Part shown: positions 1 through 9,900 of the stretch, one piece after another | Numbering within the stretch: the first letter of the stretch is position 1 | How the letters are laid out: every line of letters starts with the position of its first letter | Assembly (NCBI GenBank): GCA_965116055.1 | Contig: OZ220466.1 | Location: 2,542,001-2,606,000, forward strand | Source of the DNA: Bin55 sp965116055 | GTDB taxonomy: Bacteria; Pseudomonadota; Gammaproteobacteria; Pseudomonadales; Azotimanducaceae | DNA: 64,000 nucleotides | Direction of reading: 5' to 3' | Translations under genes and position numbers: made by a program | Notes under the pieces: model-generated | What the model saw: the letters and a program-made list of their open reading frames with translations, nothing else | What the model was told of the DNA's origin: nothing | The model's database searches: none

Positions 1-199
1 ATGGCATCGGTACGCCAATCGCAGCGCTTGTCGCGACCGTCTTTAAACCATCACGCTGAAACCATCGCAAGATAGCTTTCCGCGAAATGAAAACATGCAT
101 GACACCGGATAGAAAAAGTCCAAGTAGCAGCATCGGTGCCAACAGTAGAAAAGTCAACCACAAGAAGCCAAGAAAGTCCGTTACGAAATCAATGATCAC
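1..199 (-). CDS. Permease of the DUF318/UPF0718 type (metal efflux-like), N-terminal part, cut by the window edge
   Basis: This frame is too short for the usual ORF cut-off but reads cleanly on the minus strand from a GTG at 199 to the window edge. It encodes a hydrophobic segment with an LLAPMLLLGLFLSGVMHVF helix followed by ISRKAILRWFQRDG and ATSAAIGVPMP. That pattern is typical of the start of SO_0444-type permeases, in which the next motif, beyond this window, would be PLCSCG. A TTG at 205 could also start it; GAGGA lies just upstream of both and a TAA closes the frame further upstream. Some members are linked to copper or zinc efflux, and the ZIP transporter nearby would suit a metal role, but substrate is inference. 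Confidence 0.6.
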   Translation of the reverse strand, partial: MIIDFVTDFLGFLWLTFLLLAPMLLLGLFLSGVMHVFISRKAILRWFQRDGLKTVATSAAIGVPMP

Positions 200-469
200 T
201 ATCAAGCTTCCTCGTTACGTGTCACCGAATGCATTGCGATTCGGAATGCTCAGTTGCCGGCTACTTTTCCAATTCATGCAAACAAACTTGATTTCTTCAA
301 GCTAACGACCGAATTATCGTAGCTACAAACCTGTATTGAAGGGATATTCCATACAGGCACCGATGACTTTAACTTTTGTAACCAAGTGCAACCTCAAGTA
401 TTTTCACAAAGGCGAGCGTTGTCAAACTTTAAAATCTCGCTATGCGCGGATGACTCCGCGTATCGTTAT

Positions 470-579
470 GGTGACTCCGGCTGGTTCCTCGCGACGAGAA
501 ACTGTGAACTCCGTCAGGCCTGGAAGGGAGCAGCGGTAGCAGCGTACTCGGGTGCCGAGGGTTTGCTGGCCGGGTTACC
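470..579 (+). ncRNA. ffs: 4.5S RNA, RNA component of the signal recognition particle
   Basis: The segment carries the conserved apical SRP domain IV (CAGGCCTGGAAGGGAGCAGC at 516-535) flanked by sequences that fold back on each other. The 5' strand from 470 (GGTGACTC) pairs with the 3' strand ending at 579 (GGGTTACC) with wobble pairs. This gives a ~110-nt rod like bacterial small SRP RNA. The RNA binds Ffh and targets inner-membrane proteins co-translationally. A weak promoter (TTGTCA at 419-424) and a small GC hairpin (about 444-461) precede it. Exact ends are inferred from the pairing. Confidence 0.93.
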
Positions 580-678
580 GCCCTTCGCCAGTAGTCTACC
601 TGATTCGGTATCGAACGACATCGGTTGTGTCTATACCAGCGTCAGTGGCCATTACGATCAAGTTGCCCCTGGCGTTCA

Positions 679-829
679 TCATGCGTGATACCCTTCAGAT
701 GCGTCGTTAAGTCCATGGGTCCGCATTTTGTGGTGGGGCAATTCGTCGCTTGTGAGTTGAGAATCCCCGAGACTGTTGGAACCTTGAAACTCATGCGAAG
801 CGTGCACCTCATCATCATGAGCGTGCCCG
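679..829 (-). other. Histidine-rich reading frame directly after the ZIP transporter gene (dubious)
   Basis: On the minus strand, immediately after the ZIP stop codon, a frame without stops encodes a histidine-rich stretch (DGHAHDDEVHASHEF, then HHKMRTHG). It has no good start of its own: the frame runs back into the 3' end of the ZIP gene, out of phase. It could be a decayed or frameshifted His-rich C-terminal tail of the transporter, a small metal-binding peptide, or chance. Low confidence that it is translated. The rest of the 580-829 interval shows nothing else recognisable. Confidence 0.2.
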
Positions 830-1693
830 TCAATTATGCGGCACGTGCGCCCATTCGGTACTGAAAGCAACTAATACGATGGCAGCCATGATCAACAAGA
901 ATTTCAAATATCGATCGTCTGGCTGAGTAGGCATAGGTATGTCGTCAGCGCTCGTGACAGCATTTGCAGCACATCTTGCCATCTGCAGTTTATGCGTAGT
1001 CAATTCTTTATCAATGATGTCGATCACTGCGATATAAATAAAAGTACCAGCAGCAAAAGCATTGAATACACCCTGCAGCACGCCATAGACACCGCTTGTT
1101 GCAGCAAATACGAAGCCACTGCTTGTGCCCAGTAGAATGCCTAGTGGAGCCATAACACTAAAAATAGCGAGGAAGTATTTTTGCTGTTTTCTCTCAATTC
1201 CTGCCGTATTTGTGCTAAGAATAAACGCAAAAGCAACGGAACCTTTGTGAAAGAGAATACCTATAAATATCGCCATTGCACCGGCGATTTTCTCTTCTAA
1301 CCCTAACGCAATCCCTTCAACGACTGAGTGAATACTCAGCATAGCGAGAAGGACATACGGATAGATCTTCTCAGTCCCCCTGCGACGTAGCGCGTCGCTG
1401 GCCTGATCATCCGGGAACAGGACGCGATCAATGAGCAGAAACACAGCGAAACCTGTTGTCGCAATCAATGTACCCCACGGGAAATTCGTATAGCCCGTGA
1501 ACGCTTCAATCCCTTCCGGCAGCAAGTGAATAAATCCAACACCGAGAAACAGCCCACCAGCGAAAGCGTTTCCTAGTGAAATGAATCGTTCGCTATTCGT
1601 CACTTTGGACGATAACAACGGAATAACGCCACCAACAATCGCGACAATCAATATCGCTACAAATGAAATAACTTTTACTGTAAATAAATCCAC
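830..1693 (-). CDS. ZIP family divalent metal (zinc-type) transporter
   Basis: The 287-residue protein has about eight hydrophobic segments and the ZIP signatures in order: an early helix with GGVIPLL, then GGLFLGVGFIHLLPEG (the metal-site helix II region), HSVVEGIALGLEE (helix IV, with conserved H, E and G) and FHKGSVAFAFIL (helix V). ZIP proteins move Zn2+ or other divalent metals into the cytoplasm across the inner membrane. Start is a GTG with only a weak ribosome site (GGTGA). The product ends in STEWAHVPHN, and a His-rich frame follows out of phase. Metal specificity cannot be told from sequence. Confidence 0.88.
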   Translation of the reverse strand: MDLFTVKVISFVAILIVAIVGGVIPLLSSKVTNSERFISLGNAFAGGLFLGVGFIHLLPEGIEAFTGYTNFPWGTLIATTGFAVFLLIDRVLFPDDQASDALRRRGTEKIYPYVLLAMLSIHSVVEGIALGLEEKIAGAMAIFIGILFHKGSVAFAFILSTNTAGIERKQQKYFLAIFSVMAPLGILLGTSSGFVFAATSGVYGVLQGVFNAFAAGTFIYIAVIDIIDKELTTHKLQMARCAANAVTSADDIPMPTQPDDRYLKFLLIMAAIVLVAFSTEWAHVPHN

Positions 1694-2057
1694 TAATTAA
1701 TCACCGAGAGCCCTTTCGAATTAAAAACCTTTTCGATTATAAAAGGCCGCTTTGCATGGTCCTGACTATCGAAAATTACTCTCTCTAATTACCAGCGAAC
1801 CACAAACGTAAAAGTACGATTTACGCAGAACCAAGGGAAATAGAGCGTATGCCCAGACATTATTTAGGCCGCACGAATATCTTACACCTTAATTGGGCTC
1901 TCGCATGCCTTGAAACTACACTCTGACACCAAGACACCTAAGAAGTTTCAGATTTAGAAATAACGGCTTATACTTCAAACGATCATAGTTAAACAAGAAC
2001 AGATCGGCCTAAAACAATCTATGCAGGTACGATTGCTATTTTAAAGCGGAGAGACTC
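1694..2057. other. Divergent intergenic region between ZIP transporter and GYD protein genes
   Basis: This AT-rich 364-base gap must hold the promoters of both divergent genes. I could not identify a convincing Zur or Fur palindrome or a hairpin with a T-run. GGAGAG just before position 2058 is the ribosome site of the downstream gene. Confidence 0.4.
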
Positions 2058-2378
2058 GTGACAAAATATCTCGTAAAAGCAAGCTATGCCACCATCGGCT
2101 TGCAAGGGCTCCTTGAAGAAGGCGGAACAAGCAGGCGTCAAGCCCTCACAACAACCGTCGAAAGCCTTGGCGGCAGCTTAGAGTCGATGTACTACGCGTT
2201 CGGAGATAGTGATGCGTTCCTCATCGTTGATTTTCCTGACGATGCAAGTGCGACAGCATTCTCGCTTCGCGTCAGTGCAGCCGGCGCCATTAAGGTCACA
2301 ATGACCGTACTTGTTACACCCGAAACGATTGATGACGCGTCGAAGAAAAAGGTATCTTATCGAGCACCTGGGAAATAA
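2058..2378 (+). CDS. GYD domain protein
   Basis: A 106-residue protein starting at GTG with a good ribosome site (CGGAGAGA). It shows the pattern of the small GYD family: KYLVKASYATIGLQGLLEEGG, then VESLGGSLESMYYAFGDSDAFLIVDFPD, then a C-terminal strand ending in TVLVTPETID. Members are single-domain ferredoxin-like alpha/beta proteins, most without an assigned function; the YYAFGDSDAF segment is the GYD-like motif. It stands alone between a divergent ZIP gene and a convergent dioxygenase. A role cannot be assigned. Confidence 0.85.
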   Translation: MTKYLVKASYATIGLQGLLEEGGTSRRQALTTTVESLGGSLESMYYAFGDSDAFLIVDFPDDASATAFSLRVSAAGAIKVTMTVLVTPETIDDASKKKVSYRAPGK

Positions 2379-2380
2379 CG

Positions 2381-2400
2381 CCTAACCAGTTAGGTTATTC
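2381..2400 (+). terminator. Weak hairpin after the GYD gene
   Basis: CCTAA-CCAG-TTAGG forms a five-pair stem followed by TTATTC, three bases after the GYD stop codon. The stem is short and the T-run broken, so this is at most a weak terminator. Confidence 0.3.
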
Positions 2401-2447
2401 AGTCAAGCTAACCATCTTGAACTATCCATTCCGCTAAGTTACGACCG

Positions 2448-3269
2448 CTATCTTTTAGCGTTGTTAAACGTAGCTAGCAATTTATCGTACTCAGCGCCGT
2501 TCGGACCGTTTAGGAAATCTTGACGACCCAATAGCTGCGCCATGCGATCCCCATGCTCCTCAATAAGATCGTCAGCGTACGCACTGTAGTCCTCGACAGG
2601 ACGCATCATGAGACGCGTGTACGTGATGTGACACACAACACGCTCGCCGTCGGTTTCACGCGGCCAATTTCCGTGCCAGATATTGCCATCCCACATGGCT
2701 ACCGAACCCGGTGGACAGGTGATCGCGATCGAACCATGCGATGCCACTATTTCATCAGGTTTCGGGTGTCGCCGTAACGAGTGGCTGCCTGGAACGAGTC
2801 GAGTCGCACCGTTCTCCTTCGTAAACTCATCACAAGCCCAACAACCGGTCAACAACATGTTATGGGACGGAAACGGCGCCGGAAGCCAATTGTTATCAGC
2901 ATGCAACCCAAGCGGCGGCGAACCCTTGGGTCTAACACTAGCAGCAACTTGGCTAATCAAAAAGCCGCGGCCCACCGAAAACTCGGCCATCGCTAGAAGT
3001 TTTGGGCTCAATATCGCTTCAGCGAATACCGGGTCTTTGGCAAGCAACATGTTGCTACCACGACCCTTTTCGTTTAATTTTAGGATGGCCTGACGAACGC
3101 GTAAATTAAAAGAAGCTGATTTCACATCGCGGACTACCGTCCACCCGTTCATCGCTAATTCGCGGCAGTTATCTTGTAACCCGAGTTCATTGATCGTCGG
3201 TGCGAGTTCCTCCGAAATTGCATCCGGCGGTAATGTATCGAAATATGTTTCAGGAACCGATTGCGCCAT
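2448..3269 (-). CDS. Phytanoyl-CoA dioxygenase family Fe(II)/2-oxoglutarate oxygenase
   Basis: The 273-residue protein has the double-stranded beta-helix pattern of the PhyH family. The iron triad is visible as HAD (His123, Asp125) in LGLHADNNWLP and the distal His199 in NIWHGNW; the basic residue for 2-oxoglutarate is probably the Arg in ERVVCHITYTR. NGATRLVPGSHSLRRHP is the typical linker between the metal residues. The family hydroxylates varied small molecules, not only phytanoyl-CoA, so the substrate is unknown. It is monocistronic and convergent with the GYD gene. Confidence 0.88.
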   Translation of the reverse strand: MAQSVPETYFDTLPPDAISEELAPTINELGLQDNCRELAMNGWTVVRDVKSASFNLRVRQAILKLNEKGRGSNMLLAKDPVFAEAILSPKLLAMAEFSVGRGFLISQVAASVRPKGSPPLGLHADNNWLPAPFPSHNMLLTGCWACDEFTKENGATRLVPGSHSLRRHPKPDEIVASHGSIAITCPPGSVAMWDGNIWHGNWPRETDGERVVCHITYTRLMMRPVEDYSAYADDLIEEHGDRMAQLLGRQDFLNGPNGAEYDKLLATFNNAKR

Positions 3270-3936
3270 ATCATTCGCCCTCGCCCATTAAGCGTTCACA
3301 GTCTGGCTCATTATCAGCATCACCGCATTTGTTAGGCTATAGAAAGAGGCAGAATAGAATCATTGAGTAATTGAAACGAAGCAGTTACTTGAAACCTAAT
3401 AATTCAGTATTAATTCAACCACACCTTAATCTTTCTTGCCATAACTACATCGTGTCCCTTCCCAATTGTGATATCCACGATGGTTAATCAAGCAACTTCT
3501 ATCAGCCCCTCAGATTAAATGTTATAGAACGTCATGTGAGGATCGCCTATCCTTGGTAGGCACTCGACCGCAACCGGAAATTTTGCCCCGAACATCGCCA
3601 CAAAAGTAAGGCTTGTGCCGCTTGGCATTTTGTGACCGCTTATCTAAAGCCTATAAGCCATCTCTCGTTTCGGTATGATGACCATAAGCTAACAATTGGT
3701 TATGAAGTGATACGGACGGAGTACACATTGTCAACTCAATGAGGTTAGCAAAACACTCCATGAACCCCTTACCTGTAACGTGACTAAAAGATTTATAAAA
3801 GTAGGGCTTAACTTGAGAGGTGTCCTAAATTCACGCTTGATACCAACATCCAACTTCATACGGGTACCGATTTGCACATACGATTTTTCTCATACAACAA
3901 TCATCGACCGATACACAAAACGCGTACCTTTCCCGA
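3270..3936. other. 667-base intergenic region, no gene seen; one possible transposon-end remnant
   Basis: No supported reading frame, tRNA or clear hairpin terminator was found. At about 3811-3826 the sequence TTGAGAGGTGTCCTA closely resembles the right end of the small inverted-repeat element at 26952-27071 (TTGAGAGGTGCCCTT), but no matching opposite end was found nearby. It may be a solitary remnant. Confidence 0.4.
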
Positions 3937-4734
3937 TCAACAGAGATTAGACCGCCAATTCGGCATAGGTTCATCCCTCGAACTTCTAAACGGACTAATG
4001 TCAATACCTCCGCGTCTCGCGAAGCTGCCTAATACTGATATTGATTTCGGCTGACATACGGTCGAAATATCCTTGAAGATTCGCTCGACCGTACTCTCAT
4101 GAAATCCTTGATGCTCGCGGTACGAGAGTAAGTATGCGAGTAGCGACTCAGCACTTAACCAGGCTTCTTCAAAGCTGACTACGATTGTGGCGTAATCCGG
4201 TTGCGATGACATGGGACATAGACAGCGAAAAAGATTCGTGTGATAACGACCGCTAGCTTGAATAGCATTTCGGCGCGGAGTCAATAGATCACGGTCGACA
4301 ATAAACGACTCGATCGAAAGCGGAATGTAATCAAGTTGATGTGACTGTTTGATATAGGCATGATCGAATTCAAAACCAACTGTTTTGGAGTCGACCTGTA
4401 CTTCGCAAACGGCACCGAGCAAATCACTTAAATCCTTCGATATCGACTCTTCGACGCTAGCTTTCGAATGGAATGAAGCCATTGCATATGACATAAGGTA
4501 AAACTTTAAGGATTTGCTCTCTACCATATACGGTGAGTCGCAGGATATCGTTAGCTTTAAGTCACCGCGACGCGGTTTACCCCGATGGTCTAACCAGGTC
4601 AATTCGCTGGTGCGCCAAACGTCCACACCAAAAGCGTCAAACTTGGAGTTGCCGAACGCTTGCAAGCGTTGCTCGCAACGGGCAATCGCTACAAATTCAA
4701 CCCCAGATAGCTCATCCATCGCACGGATAAGCAT
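3937..4734 (-). CDS. queF: NADPH-dependent 7-cyano-7-deazaguanine reductase (N-terminally short)
   Basis: QueF reduces preQ0 to preQ1 in queuosine biosynthesis in the cytoplasm. The two-domain T-fold type is recognised by FDAFGVDVWRTSELTWLDHRGKP, the ESKSLKFYLMSY segment (preQ0 binding Glu and the QueF motif), the catalytic Cys in RCLCPMSSQPD with the downstream Asp, and EHQGFHESTVERIF followed by RRGGIDISPFRS. The start is uncertain: ATG at 4734 or 4719, or TTG at 4746, all without a good ribosome site. An in-frame stop prevents further extension. The protein is therefore ~265 residues against ~280 in relatives, and it lacks most of the usual segment before the first conserved block. A tRNA-Gly gene lies directly upstream on the other strand. 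Function is probable but the short N-terminus is odd. Confidence 0.9.
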   Translation of the reverse strand: MLIRAMDELSGVEFVAIARCEQRLQAFGNSKFDAFGVDVWRTSELTWLDHRGKPRRGDLKLTISCDSPYMVESKSLKFYLMSYAMASFHSKASVEESISKDLSDLLGAVCEVQVDSKTVGFEFDHAYIKQSHQLDYIPLSIESFIVDRDLLTPRRNAIQASGRYHTNLFRCLCPMSSQPDYATIVVSFEEAWLSAESLLAYLLSYREHQGFHESTVERIFKDISTVCQPKSISVLGSFARRGGIDISPFRSSRDEPMPNWRSNLC

Positions 4735-4794
4735 GATTAGGTTCAAATACGTAGCATGGACGCCGTAAAATATAGCTTACAACTCGTTCCAAGC

Positions 4795-4869
4795 GCGGGA
4801 ATAGCTCAGCGGTAGAGCACAACCTTGCCAAGGTTGGGGTCGCGGGTTCAAATCCCGTTTCCCGCTCCA
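4795..4869 (+). tRNA. tRNA-Gly (anticodon GCC)
   Basis: A complete cloverleaf: acceptor GCGGGAA pairing with TTCCCGC, D-arm GCTC...GAGC, anticodon stem CAACC/GGTTG with loop TTGCCAA giving anticodon GCC, T-arm GCGGG-TTCAAAT-CCCGT, and an encoded CCA. A possible promoter (TTCAAA at 4742, TAAAAT at 4766) overlaps the start of queF on the other strand. Confidence 0.97.
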
Positions 4870-4905
4870 CTCTTGCTACTGCCGTCCGAAAAACCTGCTC
4901 AATGG

Positions 4906-6546
4906 TCATGCAGGTGCGAATTTTTCGATTTCATGAAGTAACGAGCGTCCCACAACTTTTAACGCTAGAGTTTCTTCAGCACCCTCAAAAATAGATAAAA
5001 CGCGTGCGTCGACGAAATAACGACTGACACTTGATTCCTCTGCATACCCGATTCCACCATGGAGCTGCAACGCTTCTCGTGTGGAGGTTTCCGCAGCGCG
5101 ACACGCAACTAACTTCACTAAACTCGCTTCAAGTTGTCCTTCGTTTTTGTCCATCATTGAGGCCACTTGATATGCATAGCGGCGTATAGCAACGATGGCC
5201 GTCGCCATATCAATCAACTTCATTCGAGTTAATTGATAGTTTCTAATCGGTCGTTCAAATACGATGCGATCACCCGTGTACGCGAATGCTGCCTCATAAG
5301 AGGCCTGCATTAACCCGATTGCCCGCGCTGCCGTTTGCAATCGACCGCCCGAAAAGCCACGCATCGTATAGTAAAAACCACGATTGAGACCATCTTCTTC
5401 GCCTACAAGATTTTCATCCGGCACGAAGAAACTATCATAGTGCATACTGAACGAGTGCATCCCGCGATAACCTAATGTAGGGATCGCCTTGCCCCAGAGT
5501 GAGCCGCCACGCGATTTGACGGTAAATTCACGTTCGTCGGTACTCGGTTTATTAACCACGAATAACGACAAACCTCTATGAGGTGGCAGTACTGTTTGAT
5601 CCGTTCGAGCAAGCACTAGCACTAACTCCGCTTTGCCAGCAAACGTACACCAGGTTTTTTCGCCATTTAATAGCCAGCCGCCAGGCACCTTACTCGCGCG
5701 AAGCGCAACTGACGCGACATCGGACCCAGTATTCGGTTCAGTTACCGACACGGCGCACAAAGGATTACCTGCCGCCAGCCCAGGCAACCATCGACGCCGT
5801 TGCGCTTCGGTACCTCCTTCCAAGAGCGCACGCACGATGATTTCCGGCCGTGTGATCAGACTTCCTGCTGCCCCAAGCGACCCTCTCGAAAGCTCTTCCG
5901 TGACAACGACCATCCCGGTAGTATCTTCTCCATCGCCTGGCTTTAAGCCACCGTATTCCATCGGTACGCTAAACCCAAAGCACCCCAGCGCCCGCACACC
6001 ATCCAAGATTTGCGGTGGAATCATCTCGTCTTGTCGATGAATTTGTGCTGCAACTGGAGCTATAACCTCATCCGAAAACTTGCGCACCGAAGCGCGCATA
6101 GCATCCTTCTCGGCGTCGACACCTTCCCAAGGCATAGTCCCTTGTAAACGTTCAAGCATCGCATGAACTTTATCAATACGGTTAGGGTTGAATGTTTCAC
6201 GAATAAAAGTTTTCGAATCTTCGCTTAAACTTAAGTCACTATGACCGTAGGTGCTGGCATCAAGTTGTACCTGCCTTAACGTCTTTGCAAGCCAATTCGA
6301 AACGAGTTCTCGACTTAAGCCGTAGTCGAGTGTATTCAGATCATCACGGCGCAAAAATTCACTAACTAAGTTCTGCGCGATCCTAAGGTTAGCAAAATTA
6401 AATGAGTTTTTATATAGTTGAATCTGTATGCGCTCAGGATCAATATCTTGCAACGGACTTAATACTTTATATAAAGTAATCTCTGCGTCACGAACGCACG
6501 ATTGCCACAGATGATCCATCTCCATCATGTACAGAAGTCTACTCAC
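4906..6546 (-). CDS. Acyl-CoA dehydrogenase with long N-terminal extension
   Basis: The 546-residue protein has a normal acyl-CoA dehydrogenase fold from about residue 150: FGFSVPMEYGG, the FAD/substrate segment CAVSVTEPNTGSDVAS, GEKTWCTFAG, and the C-terminal helix LQLHGGIGYAEESSVSRYFVDARVLSIFEGAEETLAL containing the Glu expected to be the catalytic base. The first ~140 residues, including SRELVSNWLAKTLRQVQLD, are an additional helical region not present in standard ~380-residue enzymes. It should oxidise an acyl-CoA thioester with FAD and pass electrons to ETF. The substrate is unknown and it lies apart from other catabolic genes. Confidence 0.88.
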   Translation of the reverse strand: MSRLLYMMEMDHLWQSCVRDAEITLYKVLSPLQDIDPERIQIQLYKNSFNFANLRIAQNLVSEFLRRDDLNTLDYGLSRELVSNWLAKTLRQVQLDASTYGHSDLSLSEDSKTFIRETFNPNRIDKVHAMLERLQGTMPWEGVDAEKDAMRASVRKFSDEVIAPVAAQIHRQDEMIPPQILDGVRALGCFGFSVPMEYGGLKPGDGEDTTGMVVVTEELSRGSLGAAGSLITRPEIIVRALLEGGTEAQRRRWLPGLAAGNPLCAVSVTEPNTGSDVASVALRASKVPGGWLLNGEKTWCTFAGKAELVLVLARTDQTVLPPHRGLSLFVVNKPSTDEREFTVKSRGGSLWGKAIPTLGYRGMHSFSMHYDSFFVPDENLVGEEDGLNRGFYYTMRGFSGGRLQTAARAIGLMQASYEAAFAYTGDRIVFERPIRNYQLTRMKLIDMATAIVAIRRYAYQVASMMDKNEGQLEASLVKLVACRAAETSTREALQLHGGIGYAEESSVSRYFVDARVLSIFEGAEETLALKVVGRSLLHEIEKFAPA

Positions 6547-6814
6547 TGCCTAAGAATATTTCTCAAAGCTCGTCATATCTGATTTCATCCAACACATTAA
6601 TTTCGCCATGTCCCTATATCATAGAACGTCAAGCCTTGGGTTGATGTTGAGAGGTTTGGGAAATAATCTGGACGCATGCATAACGTCCAATATCCTATCG
6701 TCGCAGCGATGTTCATGGATGTAACGCAGGGGCCTTGTACTGGCGCCACCCTATACCCTGTACGATGAACCCATCTTTTATCACCTTATCGGGTCAAGCA
6801 TCTACTGTGACAGG
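6547..6814. other. Intergenic region upstream of the acyl-CoA dehydrogenase gene
   Basis: No reading frame is supported. It should contain the promoter of the minus-strand acyl-CoA dehydrogenase gene; no clear operator was recognised. Confidence 0.4.
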
Positions 6815-6815
6815 A

Positions 6816-6849
6816 TGAAAAACCCCGGGCCGCTCGCGCGTACCGGGGC
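6816..6849 (-). terminator. Rho-independent terminator of the giant surface-protein gene
   Basis: Read on the minus strand, CCCCGG and CCGGGG enclose an inner CGC-GCGA-GCG hairpin, and the stem is followed by TTTTTC. It lies about 53 bases after the stop codon of the upstream 2199-residue gene. This is the best terminator in the window. Confidence 0.85.
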
Positions 6850-6902
6850 TGGAGAAGAGCGCGCAACGATGGCAGAACCATCGTCACGCGGAAGTTGTCA
6901 GC

Positions 6903-9900
6903 TTAGAAACGCATCGTCGCGTGCAAGCCGACTTGACTATGACTGACGCCCGGACGCTCGTCCACGCGACCAGCGGCCAGGCGGATATCGAGATCTGTCG
7001 CCTGGCGCACCCATGGCCGCACGCTCGCGCCGACCAGCAGCTCGCGCCGGGTTCCGTCGCTCATGCGCACATCCACGAACGGCGTCAACAGATAGCGTTC
7101 GCGCGCCACCAGCAGACCGTAGCCTACCTGGGTTTCCAGCGACGCTTGCGCCCCGCCGCTGGCCACGCCCGTCAGCGCGCCGTAGGACTGGCCGACGCGG
7201 AGGGTATCTTCCCACAGGATCCCCGTGCCTACCGCATCCGCACCCCAGCGCGGCGCGATCGTGACCGAGACGCCCGTCGCCTGCGCCGACGGATTCAACG
7301 TCGCCAGCAGACTGAAGCCCGACTCGCGATAGTCGTCCGCACCGTGCAACGCCAACGTGCGTCCCTGCGCTTCCAGCGTGAACGCCGAGGTCGTCATGCG
7401 GATACCGCCAGCCAGTTCCAGGCCCGAACCCGTCTCGCCATCACCGCCATCCGTGCGCACGTTCAATTGCCCGAACGGCTCCAGCATGCCGCCTTCGCCC
7501 GTGTCCGTCGAGAACGACCCTTCCAGGCCAAGACGGAAACGATGCACATCCGTCGCTAGACCATCCGCCGCGCCCGGACCTTGATCCGTCTCCAACGACG
7601 CCAGCGCCGCATCCCCGCGCAACGCCAGGTCGAACCGACCCACCCGCGTCAAGGCCTGCTCACCGCCCACCATCGCCAGCTGCGAACGCAGGTCGCTCAC
7701 ATCACGCGTCGTCGTGCCCGCCACCGTCGTATCCAGCTCACCGCGACCGAAGCCGGCCACGCCCCACAGCGACATACGCTCACTCGGGCGGTAACTCGCA
7801 TACGGCAACACCGTCGTCAACTGCATGTCCATGGTCTGTGACGCCGTGCCCCAGGCGTAATCGGAGTCGCCGCCCTGGCGCGCCACCGCCAGGCCGACCA
7901 GCCAATCCGCGGCCACTGCCACATCCGCACCGAGGTACATGCTCGTCGCCGTGCCATCGTAGCCACTGCCTTCGTAAGCCTGGCGGTCCACATCGCCCCA
8001 CACCGACCACCTGGAGGCATCCTCACTCGAGCCCAGGTTCAACGCAAAGCGTTGACCAAACTGCGACTGCAACTGGTCCATACCACTCAGCGCACCGCTC
8101 GTGCCTAACGCGGTGCCAGACATGAGCTCGCCGTTTGCCAGCACGCCAGTTGATCCCGAGGTGTTGACCGCATGCACCAGCTGCCAGGCTGCCGCACCCT
8201 GTTCCGCAACCGTACGTGAGGCTACCGCAGGATCCCGCGGCGACCACTCATCCAACCACGCATCCAGGGTCAGATCCGCACTGCGCGCGTCCGTCGTGAG
8301 ACGCGCGCCCACACTGGATGACGCACTCGCCAACAACGCCCGACCAAACCCGGCCAGCGATTGCGCCGCCACGGCCTTCAGGGCCCCGTCGCCCACCGTG
8401 ACCGATCCCGTCACCGTCGCTTCGCCGCCATGCGGGTCCGTCGCCGTGATCGTGAGCGTCGTCGTCCCGCGCGCGATCGGACGCACCCGCGCCTGCGGCC
8501 CCGCCAGCGCCGCCGTCGCAATCCCCGTATCCGCCGTCGCCACCGTATACGTCAACGCATCGCCATCGTCGCTAAACAAACCTTCAATCGTGGGGGTGGC
8601 AGCCGCACCGCCCACTTCCAGAACCAGCGGACTGAGGGAATTGGCGACTTGCGGCGCCACATTCGCCACCGTCACCTGCACCTCGTCCATGACGTGCCCG
8701 CCGTCCATATCCGTCGCCGTCAACGTCAATACCGTCTCGCCCACGGCCAGACCGCGCAGCGTCAACCGATGGTCCGTACCAAGCGTGGCCTCCACCAACG
8801 TCGCCTCGGCCGTCGTCACCGTCACCGTCAACGGCTCATCCGTATCCGGATCGCTGAATGCGCCGCTCACGTCAAGCGCCACATCCGCCACCCGCGTGAT
8901 CGTCTGATCCATCACCGCCGCCACCACCACCGGCGCCACATTCACCACCGTCACCTCGAACGTGTCCGTCACACTCGCCCCGTTCGCATCCGTCGCCGTC
9001 AACATCACCTCGGTCGCACCGACGGCCCACGCCGTCACCGTCAACTGGCTCCCCTGCAGCATCGCCTCGGCCACGTCGCTGTCCGCGGTCATGACCGTCA
9101 GGCTCAGCGCCGTCGGGCCGTCGTCCGCATCCTGGAAGGTAGATGCCACATCCAGGGTCAGCGGCGCACGCCGATCCATCTCCTGATCAACCAATGCCTG
9201 GGCCACTTCCGGCACCACGTTCTCGATGGTCGTCCGGAACGTCGTCGATACCTGACCGCCATCCGCATCCAGCGCCGTGAGCATCACCTCCGCCTGACCT
9301 ACGGCCAATCCCGCAAGCGTCAACTGGACACCGTCCAACTGCGCCGCGACGAAGGTCTCCGGATCCACGCGCACGCTCAGCGCCAGTTCCGCATTCGGCG
9401 CATCCGGATCATCAAAGATCATCCCGAGATCAACCACCCGGGGTGTCAGGCGCGTCCCCGTTTGCGCCGGCACCGCATGCGCCACCACCGGCGCAAGATT
9501 GACCACCGTCGCCACGAACGTGGTCGCCGCCATCGCCCCATGATCGTCCGTCGCCGTCAGGGTGACGGCCGTCGTCCCTACCGCCAGCGCCTCGATCGTC
9601 AACAACGTGTCGTCAACCCTCGCCGTCGCAATCGACGGATCCGCCACCGTCGCCGTCACCTGCCGAATCGCGCCATCGTCGTCCATGAACGTCCCCGTCA
9701 GGTCAAGCCCCAACGGCGCCCGCCGATCGAAGGTCTGGTCCGTCAGCCCCAGCGCCACCGTCGGCGTGACGTTCTCGACCGCCACGACAAACTCGTGCGC
9801 CGCCGTGCCGCCATCCACATCGGTCGCCATGACCGTCACCGTCGTCGACCCCACATGAAGACCTTCCACCGTGAGTCGATGCCCCGCCACAGCCGCCGTC

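Noticed and set aside
336..864. Overlapping plus-strand frames across 336-864
   Set aside because: They run through the SRP RNA and antisense to the ZIP 3' end, with no coding features.
4712..4909. Minus-strand frame with RETGFEPATPTLA
   Set aside because: It is the well-known shadow translation of a tRNA gene (tRNA-Gly at 4795-4869).
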